From contig DAOTVS010000008.1 in the NCBI GenBank assembly GCA_034436375.1, forward strand, positions 1 through 27,004: a stretch of DNA of 27,004 nt. Direction: 5' to 3'. Of the stretch, positions 14,634-22,588 are shown one piece after another. The stretch is from DAOTVS01 sp034436375 (GTDB lineage Bacteria; Chloroflexota; Anaerolineae; SpSt-313). How positions within the stretch are numbered: position 1 is the stretch's first letter; every line of letters starts with the position of its first letter. A program made the position numbers and the translations under genes. The notes under the pieces are model-generated. The model was not told the DNA's origin, did not search any database, and saw nothing but the letters and a program-made list of their open reading frames with translations.

Positions 14634-16082
14634 ATGATCCACTTTGGCACAGACGGCTGGCGAGCGGTGATCGGTGAGGAGTTTACATTCGAGAATGTGC
14701 GCCGGGTGGCTCAGGCGGTGGCGGATGAGCTGCGGGAGCAGGTGCGAGGGCGTCGACCGTGGGTGGTAGTGGGCTATGATACGCGCTTTCTCTCGGATCG
14801 CTACGCAGCTGAGGTGGCCAGCGTGCTGGGCGCCAATGATGTGGACGTAGCTTTCTCAAAACGGGATTGCCCGACGCCTGCGCTCTCCTATGCGGTGGCC
14901 ATCCGGCAGGCAGATGGGGGGGTGATGGTCACCGCGAGCCACAGCCCGCCATGCTACAACGGCCTCAAGCTCGAGGGCCCAGACGGAGGCCCATTTCCGC
15001 GGGCGATGATGCGGCGGGTGGAGGACCGGCTGGCGCGGAATGAAGAGGCGGGGCGCGAGCCGCGGCGGATGCGGTGGGGGCTCGAGGATGGCAACCGGGC
15101 GGCCCGACAGGGGCACGGTGCCATTGAGCGCTTTGATCCGCTGCAGCCCTATCTGGAGCAGCTACGCAGCCTGGTGGATTTGCAGGCGATTGCCCAGGCG
15201 CGGACGCGGGTGGTGGTAGACCCGATGTATGGTGCGGGGCGCGGCTACCTGGCCGCCCTGTTGGGTGGACTGGGCTGCCCGGTGCGGGAGATACACGGCG
15301 ACCTGAACCCCGGTTTTGGTGGTGTGCACCCAGAGCCCATCGCGCGGAACCTGCAGTCGCTGGTGGAGACCGTGCTCGACGGGGGTTATGACCTGGGGCT
15401 GGCGACCGACGGCGACGCGGATCGCATCGGTGCAGTCGACGCGTTGGGACTCTTTGTGAACCCGCACCGCATCTTTGCCCTGGTTCTGCAGCATCTGGTA
15501 GAGGTGCGGGGGATGCGAGGCAGCGTGGTCAAGACCGTCTCGACCACCCAGCACGTCGACGCTCTGTGCCGGCGCTATGGGCTACCCCTGCGCGAGACGC
15601 CCATGGGTTTCGACCATATTGCCGCCTGGATGGCGCAGGGGCGTGCCCTCATTGGCGGTGAGGAGGCGGGCGGGATCACTATCCGGGGGCACGTCCCGCA
15701 GGGCGATGGCCTGTTGATGGGGCTGCTGCTCTTGGAGATTGTGGCCGTGCGGGGGGCGCCGTTGCACGTGTTGGTGGACGATCTGGATCGGGCGCTGGGA
15801 CCCGTCTGCTACGCGCGCGATGATCGGCGCACACGGCCGTTCAGGAAGCAAGACCTGGTGGCGCGGTTGCTGATGCGCGCGCCCGATCGCATCGCCGGGC
15901 TGTCGGTGAGCCGCGTGGATAAGGGGGACGGCGTGAAGTATTATCTGGGTGAGGATAGTTGGTTGCTGATCCGACCATCGGGCAGCGAGCCGCTGCTGCG
16001 CATGTATGCGGAGGCCAGGGAACAGGCAAAGGCGAAGGAACTGTTGCAGGCGGGCGCGACGCTGGCGGAGCAGATGCTGTAA
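14634..16082 (+). CDS. Phosphoglucomutase/phosphomannomutase family protein
   Basis: The protein has 482 residues, the usual length for the alpha-D-phosphohexomutase superfamily. It opens with IHFGTDGWR. The phosphoserine loop is TASHSPPCYNG (100-110) with Ser102 as phosphate carrier. The magnesium loop is TDGDADR (258-264), the sugar-binding loop is GGEEAGG (341-347), and the phosphate-binding loop RPSGSEPLLR lies in domain 4. It interconverts hexose 1- and 6-phosphates in the cytoplasm, feeding nucleotide-sugar synthesis, which fits its position after the CapD-like gene. GGAGG lies 5 bases before the ATG at 14634; the upstream frame from 14445 is not supported. The catalytic loop has Ser-Pro where most relatives have Asn-Pro. 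A terminator follows at 16141. Confidence 0.92.
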   Translation: MIHFGTDGWRAVIGEEFTFENVRRVAQAVADELREQVRGRRPWVVVGYDTRFLSDRYAAEVASVLGANDVDVAFSKRDCPTPALSYAVAIRQADGGVMVTASHSPPCYNGLKLEGPDGGPFPRAMMRRVEDRLARNEEAGREPRRMRWGLEDGNRAARQGHGAIERFDPLQPYLEQLRSLVDLQAIAQARTRVVVDPMYGAGRGYLAALLGGLGCPVREIHGDLNPGFGGVHPEPIARNLQSLVETVLDGGYDLGLATDGDADRIGAVDALGLFVNPHRIFALVLQHLVEVRGMRGSVVKTVSTTQHVDALCRRYGLPLRETPMGFDHIAAWMAQGRALIGGEEAGGITIRGHVPQGDGLLMGLLLLEIVAVRGAPLHVLVDDLDRALGPVCYARDDRRTRPFRKQDLVARLLMRAPDRIAGLSVSRVDKGDGVKYYLGEDSWLLIRPSGSEPLLRMYAEAREQAKAKELLQAGATLAEQML

Positions 16083-16140
16083 CCTGGAAATGCCCCAGCA
16101 GCCCATTGAGCCGGGCGTGCGCAAGACCACATTATTGCGG

Positions 16141-16197
16141 ACGGCGTGATGCCTCGGAGGAGTGTAATCGGACTCTGCCGAGGGATCACGCCGTTTT
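16141..16197 (+). terminator. Intrinsic terminator after the phosphohexomutase gene
   Basis: A 17-base stem with one mismatch (16141-16157 with 16178-16194) encloses a 20-base loop and runs into TTTT. It begins 58 bases after the stop codon. Confidence 0.8.
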
Positions 16198-16303
16198 GCT
16201 TTCCGGCTCGCTCCAGGGAAGGGAAGAAGAAAAAGATGGCACGGTTGTTGCTCACGCTGTCGGGCTCATGCTGGAACTCCAGATGTGCATATGGAGGCAG
16301 ACG

Positions 16304-17326
16304 ATGACCATTCGCTTGTGGGCCCTGCTGGCCATGATGGTGTTGGCGCTGCTCGCAGTGAGCACAGGCTGCTACCCCAACCCGCAGCCGCCAGGGCTGT
16401 CGCCGGTGCCCACGCTGCCAGCAGGTATGACCCCAACGCCAGCGCCACTGGTCCTGACGCCGCTGGGTCAGACGCCCACGCTGTATGTGCCGCAAAGCAT
16501 GGGTGAACAGGCGCCATTCGTGCCCGAGATGCAGACGGTGGTGGCGCCGCCGCCGATCTCGACGGCAGCGGCCGGGGGGAACTCGGCGGCTGCGCCGGCG
16601 CCGGTGGCGGCGAACCAGGTCAGCGGGGCGGTCGGCTCGGCGCTCTATCTGCAGGGTTGCCTGTGTCATGGGAATCAGGGGCAGGGGATCGATGCGCCGC
16701 CGCTGCGCAACAGCCAGTATGTGCAGTCGGCCGGCGATCAGGCGCTCTACACCACGATTGCCTATGGCCGCAACAACACGCGGATGCCGGCGTGGCTGCT
16801 TGGGCAATGCGGCCCCCTGACGGATGCACAGATCATGAGCGTGGTGGCTTATCTGCACTCGTTGCAGGGCGTGCCAGCTCTGCCCACGGCCACCGTGGGC
16901 GTCCCGCCACCCACACCATCTCCTGCGGAGAGCGCAGAGGCGGCGCGGCTGGCGACGCCGGCCAGCCCTGGACCAGCGGTGAGCCTGGCCGGCGATGCAG
17001 GGCGCGGCCGCGCCGCGTTCGGACCCTATTGCGCAGGCTGCCACGGTCCCGAAGGGCTGCAGGGCATCGCCAACCCGGGCTCCAGGGATGGGCAGGTGCC
17101 GGTGCTGAACCCTATCGACCCCGATATCGCCAACCCCGACCCCAAGGTCTTTGCGACGAACGTGGATCTGCGGGTGCAGTATGGACGGATACCGGTCGGC
17201 CCATCGCCCGAGATCGTGATGCCGGCCTTTGGGGAGAGGAACCTGCTCAGCCAGCAGCAGATTGCCGATCTGATCGCCTATATCATCTACCTGAACCAGA
17301 CCTGCCCCGGGCTGTCGTGCAGTTGA
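16304..17326 (+). CDS. Di-heme cytochrome c lipoprotein with a CXCH first heme motif
   Basis: The protein has 340 residues. A lipoprotein-like signal ends LLAVSTGC with Cys23 as probable lipid anchor, followed by a Pro/Thr-rich linker (24-105). Domain 1 holds GCLCHG, with Cys119, Cys121 and His122, and a probable axial Met161 (RMPAW). Domain 2 (about 228-332) holds a normal CAGCH (243-247) with axial Met306 (VMPAFGE). Class I cytochrome c domains of this kind carry electrons at the outer face of the membrane. The first motif has one residue between the cysteines instead of two, which is unusual. GGAGG lies 6 bases before the ATG; an in-frame ATG at 16283 is possible. The frame continues past the TGA (next entry). 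Confidence 0.87.
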   Translation: MTIRLWALLAMMVLALLAVSTGCYPNPQPPGLSPVPTLPAGMTPTPAPLVLTPLGQTPTLYVPQSMGEQAPFVPEMQTVVAPPPISTAAAGGNSAAAPAPVAANQVSGAVGSALYLQGCLCHGNQGQGIDAPPLRNSQYVQSAGDQALYTTIAYGRNNTRMPAWLLGQCGPLTDAQIMSVVAYLHSLQGVPALPTATVGVPPPTPSPAESAEAARLATPASPGPAVSLAGDAGRGRAAFGPYCAGCHGPEGLQGIANPGSRDGQVPVLNPIDPDIANPDPKVFATNVDLRVQYGRIPVGPSPEIVMPAFGERNLLSQQQIADLIAYIIYLNQTCPGLSCS

Positions 17327-17467
17327 TTGGGATTGACCTCTACGGCCCTGACCATTGGGGCTACAGGCACGCCTTCGACCTCCGGCACGCCGGCCGCGAC
17401 GGCTGCAGGGGGCGCCGCCGTTACCCCGGCGGCCACGAGCACCTCGGGCGCTGGCCCAGCCTATTAG
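17327..17467 (+). other. In-frame Thr/Ala/Ser-rich extension beyond the cytochrome stop codon
   Basis: Directly after the TGA at 17324-17326 the same frame stays open for 46 codons to a TAG at 17465-17467. It encodes a low-complexity Thr/Ala/Ser/Gly/Pro-rich tail (including TPSTSGTPAATAA and VTPAATSTSGAGPAY), similar in composition to the linkers of the cytochrome itself. It may be a former C-terminal tail cut off by a nonsense mutation, or may be read through. Chance is possible because stops are rare in this GC-rich DNA. Confidence 0.4.
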
Positions 17468-17480
17468 GGCTTGCGCACAA

Positions 17481-17534
17481 GGGCAGCCCACAAAAGGAGC
17501 AAGTGTCCTTCCCTTTTGTGGGCTGCCCTCTTTT
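17481..17534 (+). terminator. Intrinsic terminator after the cytochrome gene
   Basis: A perfect 17-base stem (17481-17497 with 17512-17528) has a 14-base loop and is followed by TCTTTTG. It stands between the convergent cytochrome and SnoaL-like genes and begins 13 bases after the extended tail's TAG rather than near the TGA, which mildly favours the longer frame as the original gene end. Confidence 0.88.
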
Positions 17535-17605
17535 GTTCCGGTATCAGACTCGGCGGAGGAGCCGATGACGCACTTTCTCTATGCTCTTCAGGAGGTTCCA
17601 GGGTG

Positions 17606-18040
17606 TTATCTGGCGGCCATCGCCAGGGCGGGAAGCACGCCGATCTCTTTCACAAAGCCCAGCTGGTCCTGGTAGCCCCAGTGCTCTACGACCTTGCCAT
17701 TCTCGATGCGCATGATGTCGATGCCCTTGATCGTTACCTGTTTGCCAGTAGCTGGTATCTGGAGGAAGGTGCCTCTGTGGGTGGCATGCGCCGTCCAGCG
17801 CGTGGCGACCTTGTCGTTCTGGCCGAACATGTCGTCTATCTCGATCTTGAGGTCAGGCAAGGGTGTGTGGAACATGGTCACAAACTGGGAAAGCCCATCG
17901 CGGTCGGGCGCCTGCCCCGGAAACGGGCTGTGATCCGCAAAATCGGGGGCTACCAGTTCGTTGATGGCAGCGGTATCCCCCTTGTTGAACACCGCGTCGT
18001 AAAAGCGGCGCACTACTTGCTCGTTGCTTTCGACGGACAT
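17606..18040 (-). CDS. SnoaL-like ester cyclase/NTF2-fold protein
   Basis: The protein has 144 residues, the usual size for the family. VVRRFYDAVFNKGD (10-23), VAPDFADHSPFPG, a central FHTPLPDLKIEIDDMFGQNDKVATRWTAHATHRG and a final GIDIMRIENGKVVEHWGYQD give the SnoaL polyketide-cyclase pattern of an NTF2-like cone fold. Most such stand-alone bacterial proteins have no known substrate. The ATG at 18040 has GGAGG about 7 bases upstream; the longer frame to 18226 is not supported. The gene is divergent from the ThDP enzyme gene and shares a 228-base upstream region with it. Confidence 0.85.
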   Translation of the reverse strand: MSVESNEQVVRRFYDAVFNKGDTAAINELVAPDFADHSPFPGQAPDRDGLSQFVTMFHTPLPDLKIEIDDMFGQNDKVATRWTAHATHRGTFLQIPATGKQVTIKGIDIMRIENGKVVEHWGYQDQLGFVKEIGVLPALAMAAR

Positions 18041-18268
18041 CGTTTCCCTCCAGTTCTTATCATGTATCGCCGCCGCGCAGCGCCCGAGCGTGTGCAAGGC
18101 GGGCGCAGAACTTGAGCAACCTGTATGCCACGGAAACGGGATCATCTGTCGCTTTCCTGGCACAGCATTTGCTGGGCCCTGGGTCGGGTGGCCGATATCT
18201 ACCCCTATGACCTTCACTGCAGACACGAATGCTTTGATGGGATAGTTCCCTTGACGAAAGGAGATAAA

Positions 18269-20065
18269 GTGCCTACAACGGCTGACCTTCTGATTGAGCG
18301 CCTGCTTGATTGGGGTGTGGATACAATTTTCGGGCTGCCCGGCGACGGCATTTCAGGCCTGATGAATGCCCTGCGCACGCACCAGGAGCGCATTCGCTTC
18401 ATCCAGGTGCGCCACGAAGAGGCGGCCGCATTCATGGCCTGTAGCTATGCCAAGTTCACTGGCAGGCCTGGAGTCTGCCTGGGCACCTCGGGGCCCGGCG
18501 GCATTCACCTGGCCAACGGCCTCTATGATGCTGCCATGGACAACCAACCGGTGGTGGCGATTACGGGCGATACCTTCCATGACCTCATGGGCACCTGGCA
18601 GCAGCAGGACGTCGACCTGGCGCGTTTCTATGCGCCCATGGCTGTTTACAGCCAGCGCGTCAGCGGGCCAAACCATGTGGTCAACGTGGTAGACCAGGCC
18701 TTTCGCCTGGCGCTCGCCCGCCAGGGTGTGTCGCATATCACCATCCCTACCGACACGCAACGCGAAGAGCGCTCCGACGAGCAGCTATCAGAACGCAACA
18801 TCCCCGGGCACAGCGCCAACACTTACCCGCAGCTCCGCTCACTACCCCCGCAGGAGCATTTGATCTCAGCAGCGCGTATCCTCAATCAGGGCCAAAAGGT
18901 AACCATCCTGGCGGGACGGGGCGCCCTGGGGGCCGCGCAGGAGCTGGAGCAGGTTGCCGAGCTGCTGGGGGCGCCGATCATCAAGGCCCTGCTGGGCAAG
19001 GCCTGTGTGCCCGACGACAGCCCCTATTCTACTGGCGGCCTGGGGCTCTTGGGGACGACGCCTTCGGTGCATGCCATGCAGAGCTGCGACACCCTGTTCA
19101 TCGTCGGCTCGAACTTTCCCTATATCGACTATTTGCCCAAGCCGGGGCAGGCGCAATGTGTGCAGATCGATATCGACCCCGCTCGCATTGGCGTGCGCTA
19201 CCCCGTCGATGTGCCCCTGGTTGGCAACACCCGCGACGTCCTGCAGGCCCTGTTGCCGCTGTTGCGGGCCAAGTCCGACCGCTCGTTCCTGGAGAGGCTC
19301 CAGAACGAGATGGTCGATTGGCGGCGCCTGGTCGAAGAGCGGGCCGCTCGCCAGAGCCTGCCGATGAAACCGCAGGTGCCCGCCGCCGAGCTGAACCGAC
19401 TGTTGCGCGATGATGCGATTGTCATAACTGATAGCGGTACGATTGCAACCTGGGCGGCGCGTGATATCTCGATCCGCAGGGGGCAAATGTTCTCCGTTTC
19501 CGGCAACCTGGCCACCATGGCCTGTGGCCTGCCGTATGCCCTGGGGGCGCAGATAGCCTATCCAGAGCGCCAGGTCGTGGCGCTCGTCGGCGATGGTGGC
19601 TTTTCCATGCTCATGGCTGAGATGGCGACAGCCGTCAAGTATAATCTGCCGGTCAAGATCCTCATCTTCAAGAACAATGTCCTGGGCGAGATCAAGTGGG
19701 AGCAGATCGTGTTGACCGGCTATCCCCAGTTTGGCGTGGAGCTGCAGCCAATCGACTTTGCCCAGGTCGCCGCAGCCGTGGGGGCAGGCGGGTTCACGAT
19801 CGAGAGACCGCAGGAGGCGTCTGGCATCCTGGCGGAGGCCCTCGCCTATCGCGGGCCAGCTGTCATCCAGGCTGTGGTGGATGCCAATGAGCCGCCCATG
19901 CCGCCTGCGTTTACTCTGGAGCAAGGCGCGCACTTTGCCGAGGCCCTGGTCAGAGGGCAGCCGGAGGCGCTCACAGTCACGCGTGAGGTGGTCACCGAGG
20001 CGACGCGCCAGGTCGTTGAAACTGGCGGCGAGGCCGCCATTCAGGGGCTGCGCCAACTGGTATAG
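18269..20065 (+). CDS. Thiamine-diphosphate enzyme, pyruvate oxidase/dehydrogenase (quinone)-like
   Basis: The protein has 598 residues from a GTG start with AAAGGAG 5 bases upstream. It shows the PYR domain with Glu50 (VRHEEAAAF), a central domain, and the PP domain with the ThDP motif GDGGF (441-445) ending in KNN (468-470). KNNVLGEIKWEQ and the overall pattern are closest to pyruvate oxidase/quinone-dependent pyruvate dehydrogenase-like proteins rather than to biosynthetic acetolactate synthase. The reaction is probably decarboxylation of pyruvate or a related 2-keto acid. The C-terminal 60 residues beyond the PP domain might contact a membrane or partner, as in PoxB, but this is inference. 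The LarA-like gene follows after 96 bases, suggesting a link through lactate or another 2-hydroxy acid. Confidence 0.88.
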   Translation: MPTTADLLIERLLDWGVDTIFGLPGDGISGLMNALRTHQERIRFIQVRHEEAAAFMACSYAKFTGRPGVCLGTSGPGGIHLANGLYDAAMDNQPVVAITGDTFHDLMGTWQQQDVDLARFYAPMAVYSQRVSGPNHVVNVVDQAFRLALARQGVSHITIPTDTQREERSDEQLSERNIPGHSANTYPQLRSLPPQEHLISAARILNQGQKVTILAGRGALGAAQELEQVAELLGAPIIKALLGKACVPDDSPYSTGGLGLLGTTPSVHAMQSCDTLFIVGSNFPYIDYLPKPGQAQCVQIDIDPARIGVRYPVDVPLVGNTRDVLQALLPLLRAKSDRSFLERLQNEMVDWRRLVEERAARQSLPMKPQVPAAELNRLLRDDAIVITDSGTIATWAARDISIRRGQMFSVSGNLATMACGLPYALGAQIAYPERQVVALVGDGGFSMLMAEMATAVKYNLPVKILIFKNNVLGEIKWEQIVLTGYPQFGVELQPIDFAQVAAAVGAGGFTIERPQEASGILAEALAYRGPAVIQAVVDANEPPMPPAFTLEQGAHFAEALVRGQPEALTVTREVVTEATRQVVETGGEAAIQGLRQLV

Positions 20066-20161
20066 GGCTATCGGTTTGCCATGAGGGCCTGAGCGATACC
20101 AGGGCGCAATGATGGCCTCAACCTTCGGGGTTTAGGGAGATTATCACCATCGGAGGCAGCC

Positions 20162-21484
20162 GTGCAGATTGCATTCCGCTATCCGGGCATTCCTCCCCTT
20201 GAGGTGCCCGAGACCAACCTCTTGGGTGTCTTCGGGCCCCAGAAAGCGCCGGTCGGACCGTCAGCAGAGGCCCTGACGCAGCAAGCTCTGGCCGCGCCAA
20301 TCGGCAGCCCTCCGCTCCGTGAACTGGCGCGGGGTGCGAAACAGGTGCTTCTCCTCAGCGATGACTATACCCGCCCCACGCCAGTGGCCGATCTGCTGCC
20401 GCCGGTGCTGGCGGAGTTGCAGGCGGCCGGGGTACACAGCGATGCCATCAAGATCATGATTGCTACGGGCACGCACCGGCCGATGACCTGGGAGGAGCTG
20501 ACCCACAAACTCGGCTCTGGCATCGTGTCCAACCACAGCATCCTGCAGCATCACTGGCATGATGAAAAGAACCTGGTGCATCTGGGCGAGACGGAGGGCA
20601 GGACGCCTATTGTCGTGGACCGCCGGCTCTTGGGTGCTGACCTGGTCATTGGGCTGGGGCATATCGTGCCCCACCGCATCCTGGGTTTCAGCGGCGGCGC
20701 CAAGATTATCGAGCCGGGGCTGGCCGGGCCGGCATCTGGAACGAAAGAGATCCACTGGATGGCGGCTCAAGTGCCGGGGCGTGATCTCCTGGGCGTCGCC
20801 GATAACCCGATTCGCCGAGACGTGGACGAGATCGGCCGCCGGGCAGGTCTGCGTTTTATCGTCAATGTGATCCAGGGGACGGAAGGGGAGGTGATGGCGG
20901 TCTTTGCCGGCGACCCGGTGGCTGCTCACCGCCAGGGGGCGGAGGTTTCGCGGCGGGTCTATGGGGTGCAGTTGCCTGGCCTGGCCGATATTGTCATCAC
21001 CGACTCGTACCCGGCTGATGTCGATTTTTGGCAGGCCGCCAAGGCCGTCTATGCCACGGAACTCGCCGTACGGCCGGGCGGCGCGATCATCGTGGTCACC
21101 CCCTGCCCCGAAGGCGTTTCGAAGGAGCACCCGGAGATGCTCCAGCGCGGGGTGCAGCCCGTGGCCACCATCCGGCAGTGGGTAGAAAAGGGCGAGGTCG
21201 CGGATATCATCGGCGCAGCCATCGCGGCCTTGACGGCCTGGGTGGTGAAGGAACGGGCCACCGGCATCATGGTCTCACCGGGGATCTCGCCCGATGATCA
21301 GCGCAAGATCGGTTTTATCCCGGCGAACACACCGCAGGAAGCGCTGGAGCAGGCATTCAAGATTGTGGGGCAAGGTGCCTGGGTGGCTGTGATGCGTCAC
21401 GGAGGCGAGATCCTCCCTCTGGCGGCGGGTGAGGCGGCGCCGGAGTATGCAGAGGTGGCGCGGGCCATGGGTGAGCCGGCTTAG
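20162..21484 (+). CDS. larA: LarA-family (nickel-pincer) 2-hydroxy-acid racemase homologue
   Basis: The protein has 440 residues from a GTG start with GGAGG 6 bases upstream. Residues expected to bind the nickel-pincer nucleotide and substrate in Lactobacillus LarA are in place: His105 (ATGTHRP), His167/His171 and Lys181 in GHIVPHRILGFSGGAK (166-181), and His198 (GTKEIHW). LarA racemises D- and L-lactate, and relatives act on other 2-hydroxy acids, so the substrate is not certain. The cofactor requires LarB, LarC and LarE, none of which is in this window. Position between a pyruvate-oxidase-like enzyme and a flavin dehydrogenase cluster suggests hydroxy-acid oxidation. Confidence 0.88.
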   Translation: MQIAFRYPGIPPLEVPETNLLGVFGPQKAPVGPSAEALTQQALAAPIGSPPLRELARGAKQVLLLSDDYTRPTPVADLLPPVLAELQAAGVHSDAIKIMIATGTHRPMTWEELTHKLGSGIVSNHSILQHHWHDEKNLVHLGETEGRTPIVVDRRLLGADLVIGLGHIVPHRILGFSGGAKIIEPGLAGPASGTKEIHWMAAQVPGRDLLGVADNPIRRDVDEIGRRAGLRFIVNVIQGTEGEVMAVFAGDPVAAHRQGAEVSRRVYGVQLPGLADIVITDSYPADVDFWQAAKAVYATELAVRPGGAIIVVTPCPEGVSKEHPEMLQRGVQPVATIRQWVEKGEVADIIGAAIAALTAWVVKERATGIMVSPGISPDDQRKIGFIPANTPQEALEQAFKIVGQGAWVAVMRHGGEILPLAAGEAAPEYAEVARAMGEPA

Positions 21485-21596
21485 GATTGCCCTGGCATAG
21501 GGAAGAGTTTGCCTGCGGCAGCAATGCAGGGAGTTTGACCTCGATCGGCCGCGCATAGGACACTGGGGCGTTAACTTTACACTGTGGAGGCAAACA

Positions 21597-22091
21597 GTGC
21601 CAACGATCGATTCTCCGGGCAAACTGGTAGAAAGCGCAGGCGCCATCGCGCACGAGGCACAATTCCAGATCAGCCACGGCCGCCTGCAACGCGGGATGGC
21701 CCTCATGGCGGCCTTTGCAGCCACAGTGAGCGCCTTTGAGGCCTGGACTCAGCACACGCGGGGCGCCTTTGCCAATCGTTGGATGTGGACGCCCGTTGTC
21801 CTCGCACCTCCCCTGGTGCTGGCTGCGGGCATCGGCCTGGTGGACCGGCGGGCGGCAGAGACTGCGCTGCCGATCGCCTCGCTGGCGATGATTGCCGACG
21901 GCATGGTGGGCTTTGCCCTGCACGTGCGCGGCATCCAGAGATTGCCCGGAGGCTTCAAACTCGGCACTTACCATATCAGCATGGGCCCACCGCTGTTCGC
22001 GCCGCTCCTGCTGACTTCAGCGGGCGTATTGGGCGTGCTGGCGGCATTGTTGCGCCCGGAGGACCTGCGACCGGAGGCATGGCAGCCATGA
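21597..22091 (+). CDS. Four-helix membrane protein, first of a tandem pair
   Basis: The protein has 164 residues and a GTG start with GGAGG about 7 bases upstream. I do not recognise a named family. Four hydrophobic helices lie at about 35-50, 60-81, 90-110 and 132-150, after a cytosolic N-terminus. Landmarks are GRLQRGMALM, NRWMWTPV, LHVRGIQRLPGGFK and MGPPLFAPLLL. The next gene encodes a clear paralogue sharing these landmarks. Its stop overlaps the next start (ATGA). Position directly before dehydrogenase genes suggests a membrane anchor or quinone-side partner; this is inferred from context only. Confidence 0.85.
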   Translation: MPTIDSPGKLVESAGAIAHEAQFQISHGRLQRGMALMAAFAATVSAFEAWTQHTRGAFANRWMWTPVVLAPPLVLAAGIGLVDRRAAETALPIASLAMIADGMVGFALHVRGIQRLPGGFKLGTYHISMGPPLFAPLLLTSAGVLGVLAALLRPEDLRPEAWQP

Positions 22092-22588
22092 ACGTCAGAC
22101 TGCCCATTCGCCAGGCCAAGCCCGGCCTGCTCCAGGTAGATGAGGTCACCCACGCCGTTCGCCGGGCCGAGGCGCTGCACGACCAGATCAGCCGGGGGCG
22201 CTTTCAGCGCGGCATGGCGCTCATCGCCACGTCTCTTTCCGTCCTTTCCGGTGGCGAGGCCTATTTCGAGCACGCCCGCGGCAGCTATAACCAACGCTGG
22301 ATGTGGACTCCCGTATGGGTGACGCCGCCCATGGTCGCGGCTGGAATAGGCGCCCTGTACAGTGAGCGGGTGGCGCGCACCGTCTTGCCCGTCGCATCGG
22401 CGCTCAACCTGGGAGAGGGTTTGTTGGGCGCCTTTCTGCACCTGCGGGGTATCTACCGTATGCCGGGCCGCTTCAAGAACTTGCGCTTCAACTTTACGAT
22501 GGGCCCTCCCTTGTTCGCGCCGCTCCTCTTCAGCGCGGTGGGCGTGTTGGGGTTGCTGGCCGCTCTTCTCAGGAGGGAAGAGTTATGA
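22088..22588 (+). CDS. Four-helix membrane protein, second of a tandem pair
   Basis: The protein has 166 residues. It aligns over almost its whole length with the preceding gene product: GRFQRGMALI, QRWMWTPV, LHLRGIYRMPGRFK and MGPPLFAPLLF recur at equivalent spacing, and both end in a Leu-rich helix and R-EEL/R-EDL. The pair thus arose by tandem duplication and diverged strongly. The ATG at 22088 overlaps the upstream stop by 4 bases; another in-frame ATG at 22079 is too close to the GGAGG. The stop overlaps the start of the subunit-3-like gene in the same way, so all are translated together. Function is unknown; a heterodimeric membrane anchor is a plausible reading. Confidence 0.85.
   Translation: MNVRLPIRQAKPGLLQVDEVTHAVRRAEALHDQISRGRFQRGMALIATSLSVLSGGEAYFEHARGSYNQRWMWTPVWVTPPMVAAGIGALYSERVARTVLPVASALNLGEGLLGAFLHLRGIYRMPGRFKNLRFNFTMGPPLFAPLLFSAVGVLGLLAALLRREEL

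Noticed and set aside
15941..17491. 516-codon minus-strand frame across the phosphohexomutase end and cytochrome gene
   Set aside because: It runs antisense through two genes and two terminators, is Arg/Gly/His-rich, and has no ribosome site or domain.
18866..20056. 396-codon minus-strand frame opposite the ThDP enzyme gene
   Set aside because: It is the complementary-strand reading of a strongly conserved gene, with no motif of its own.
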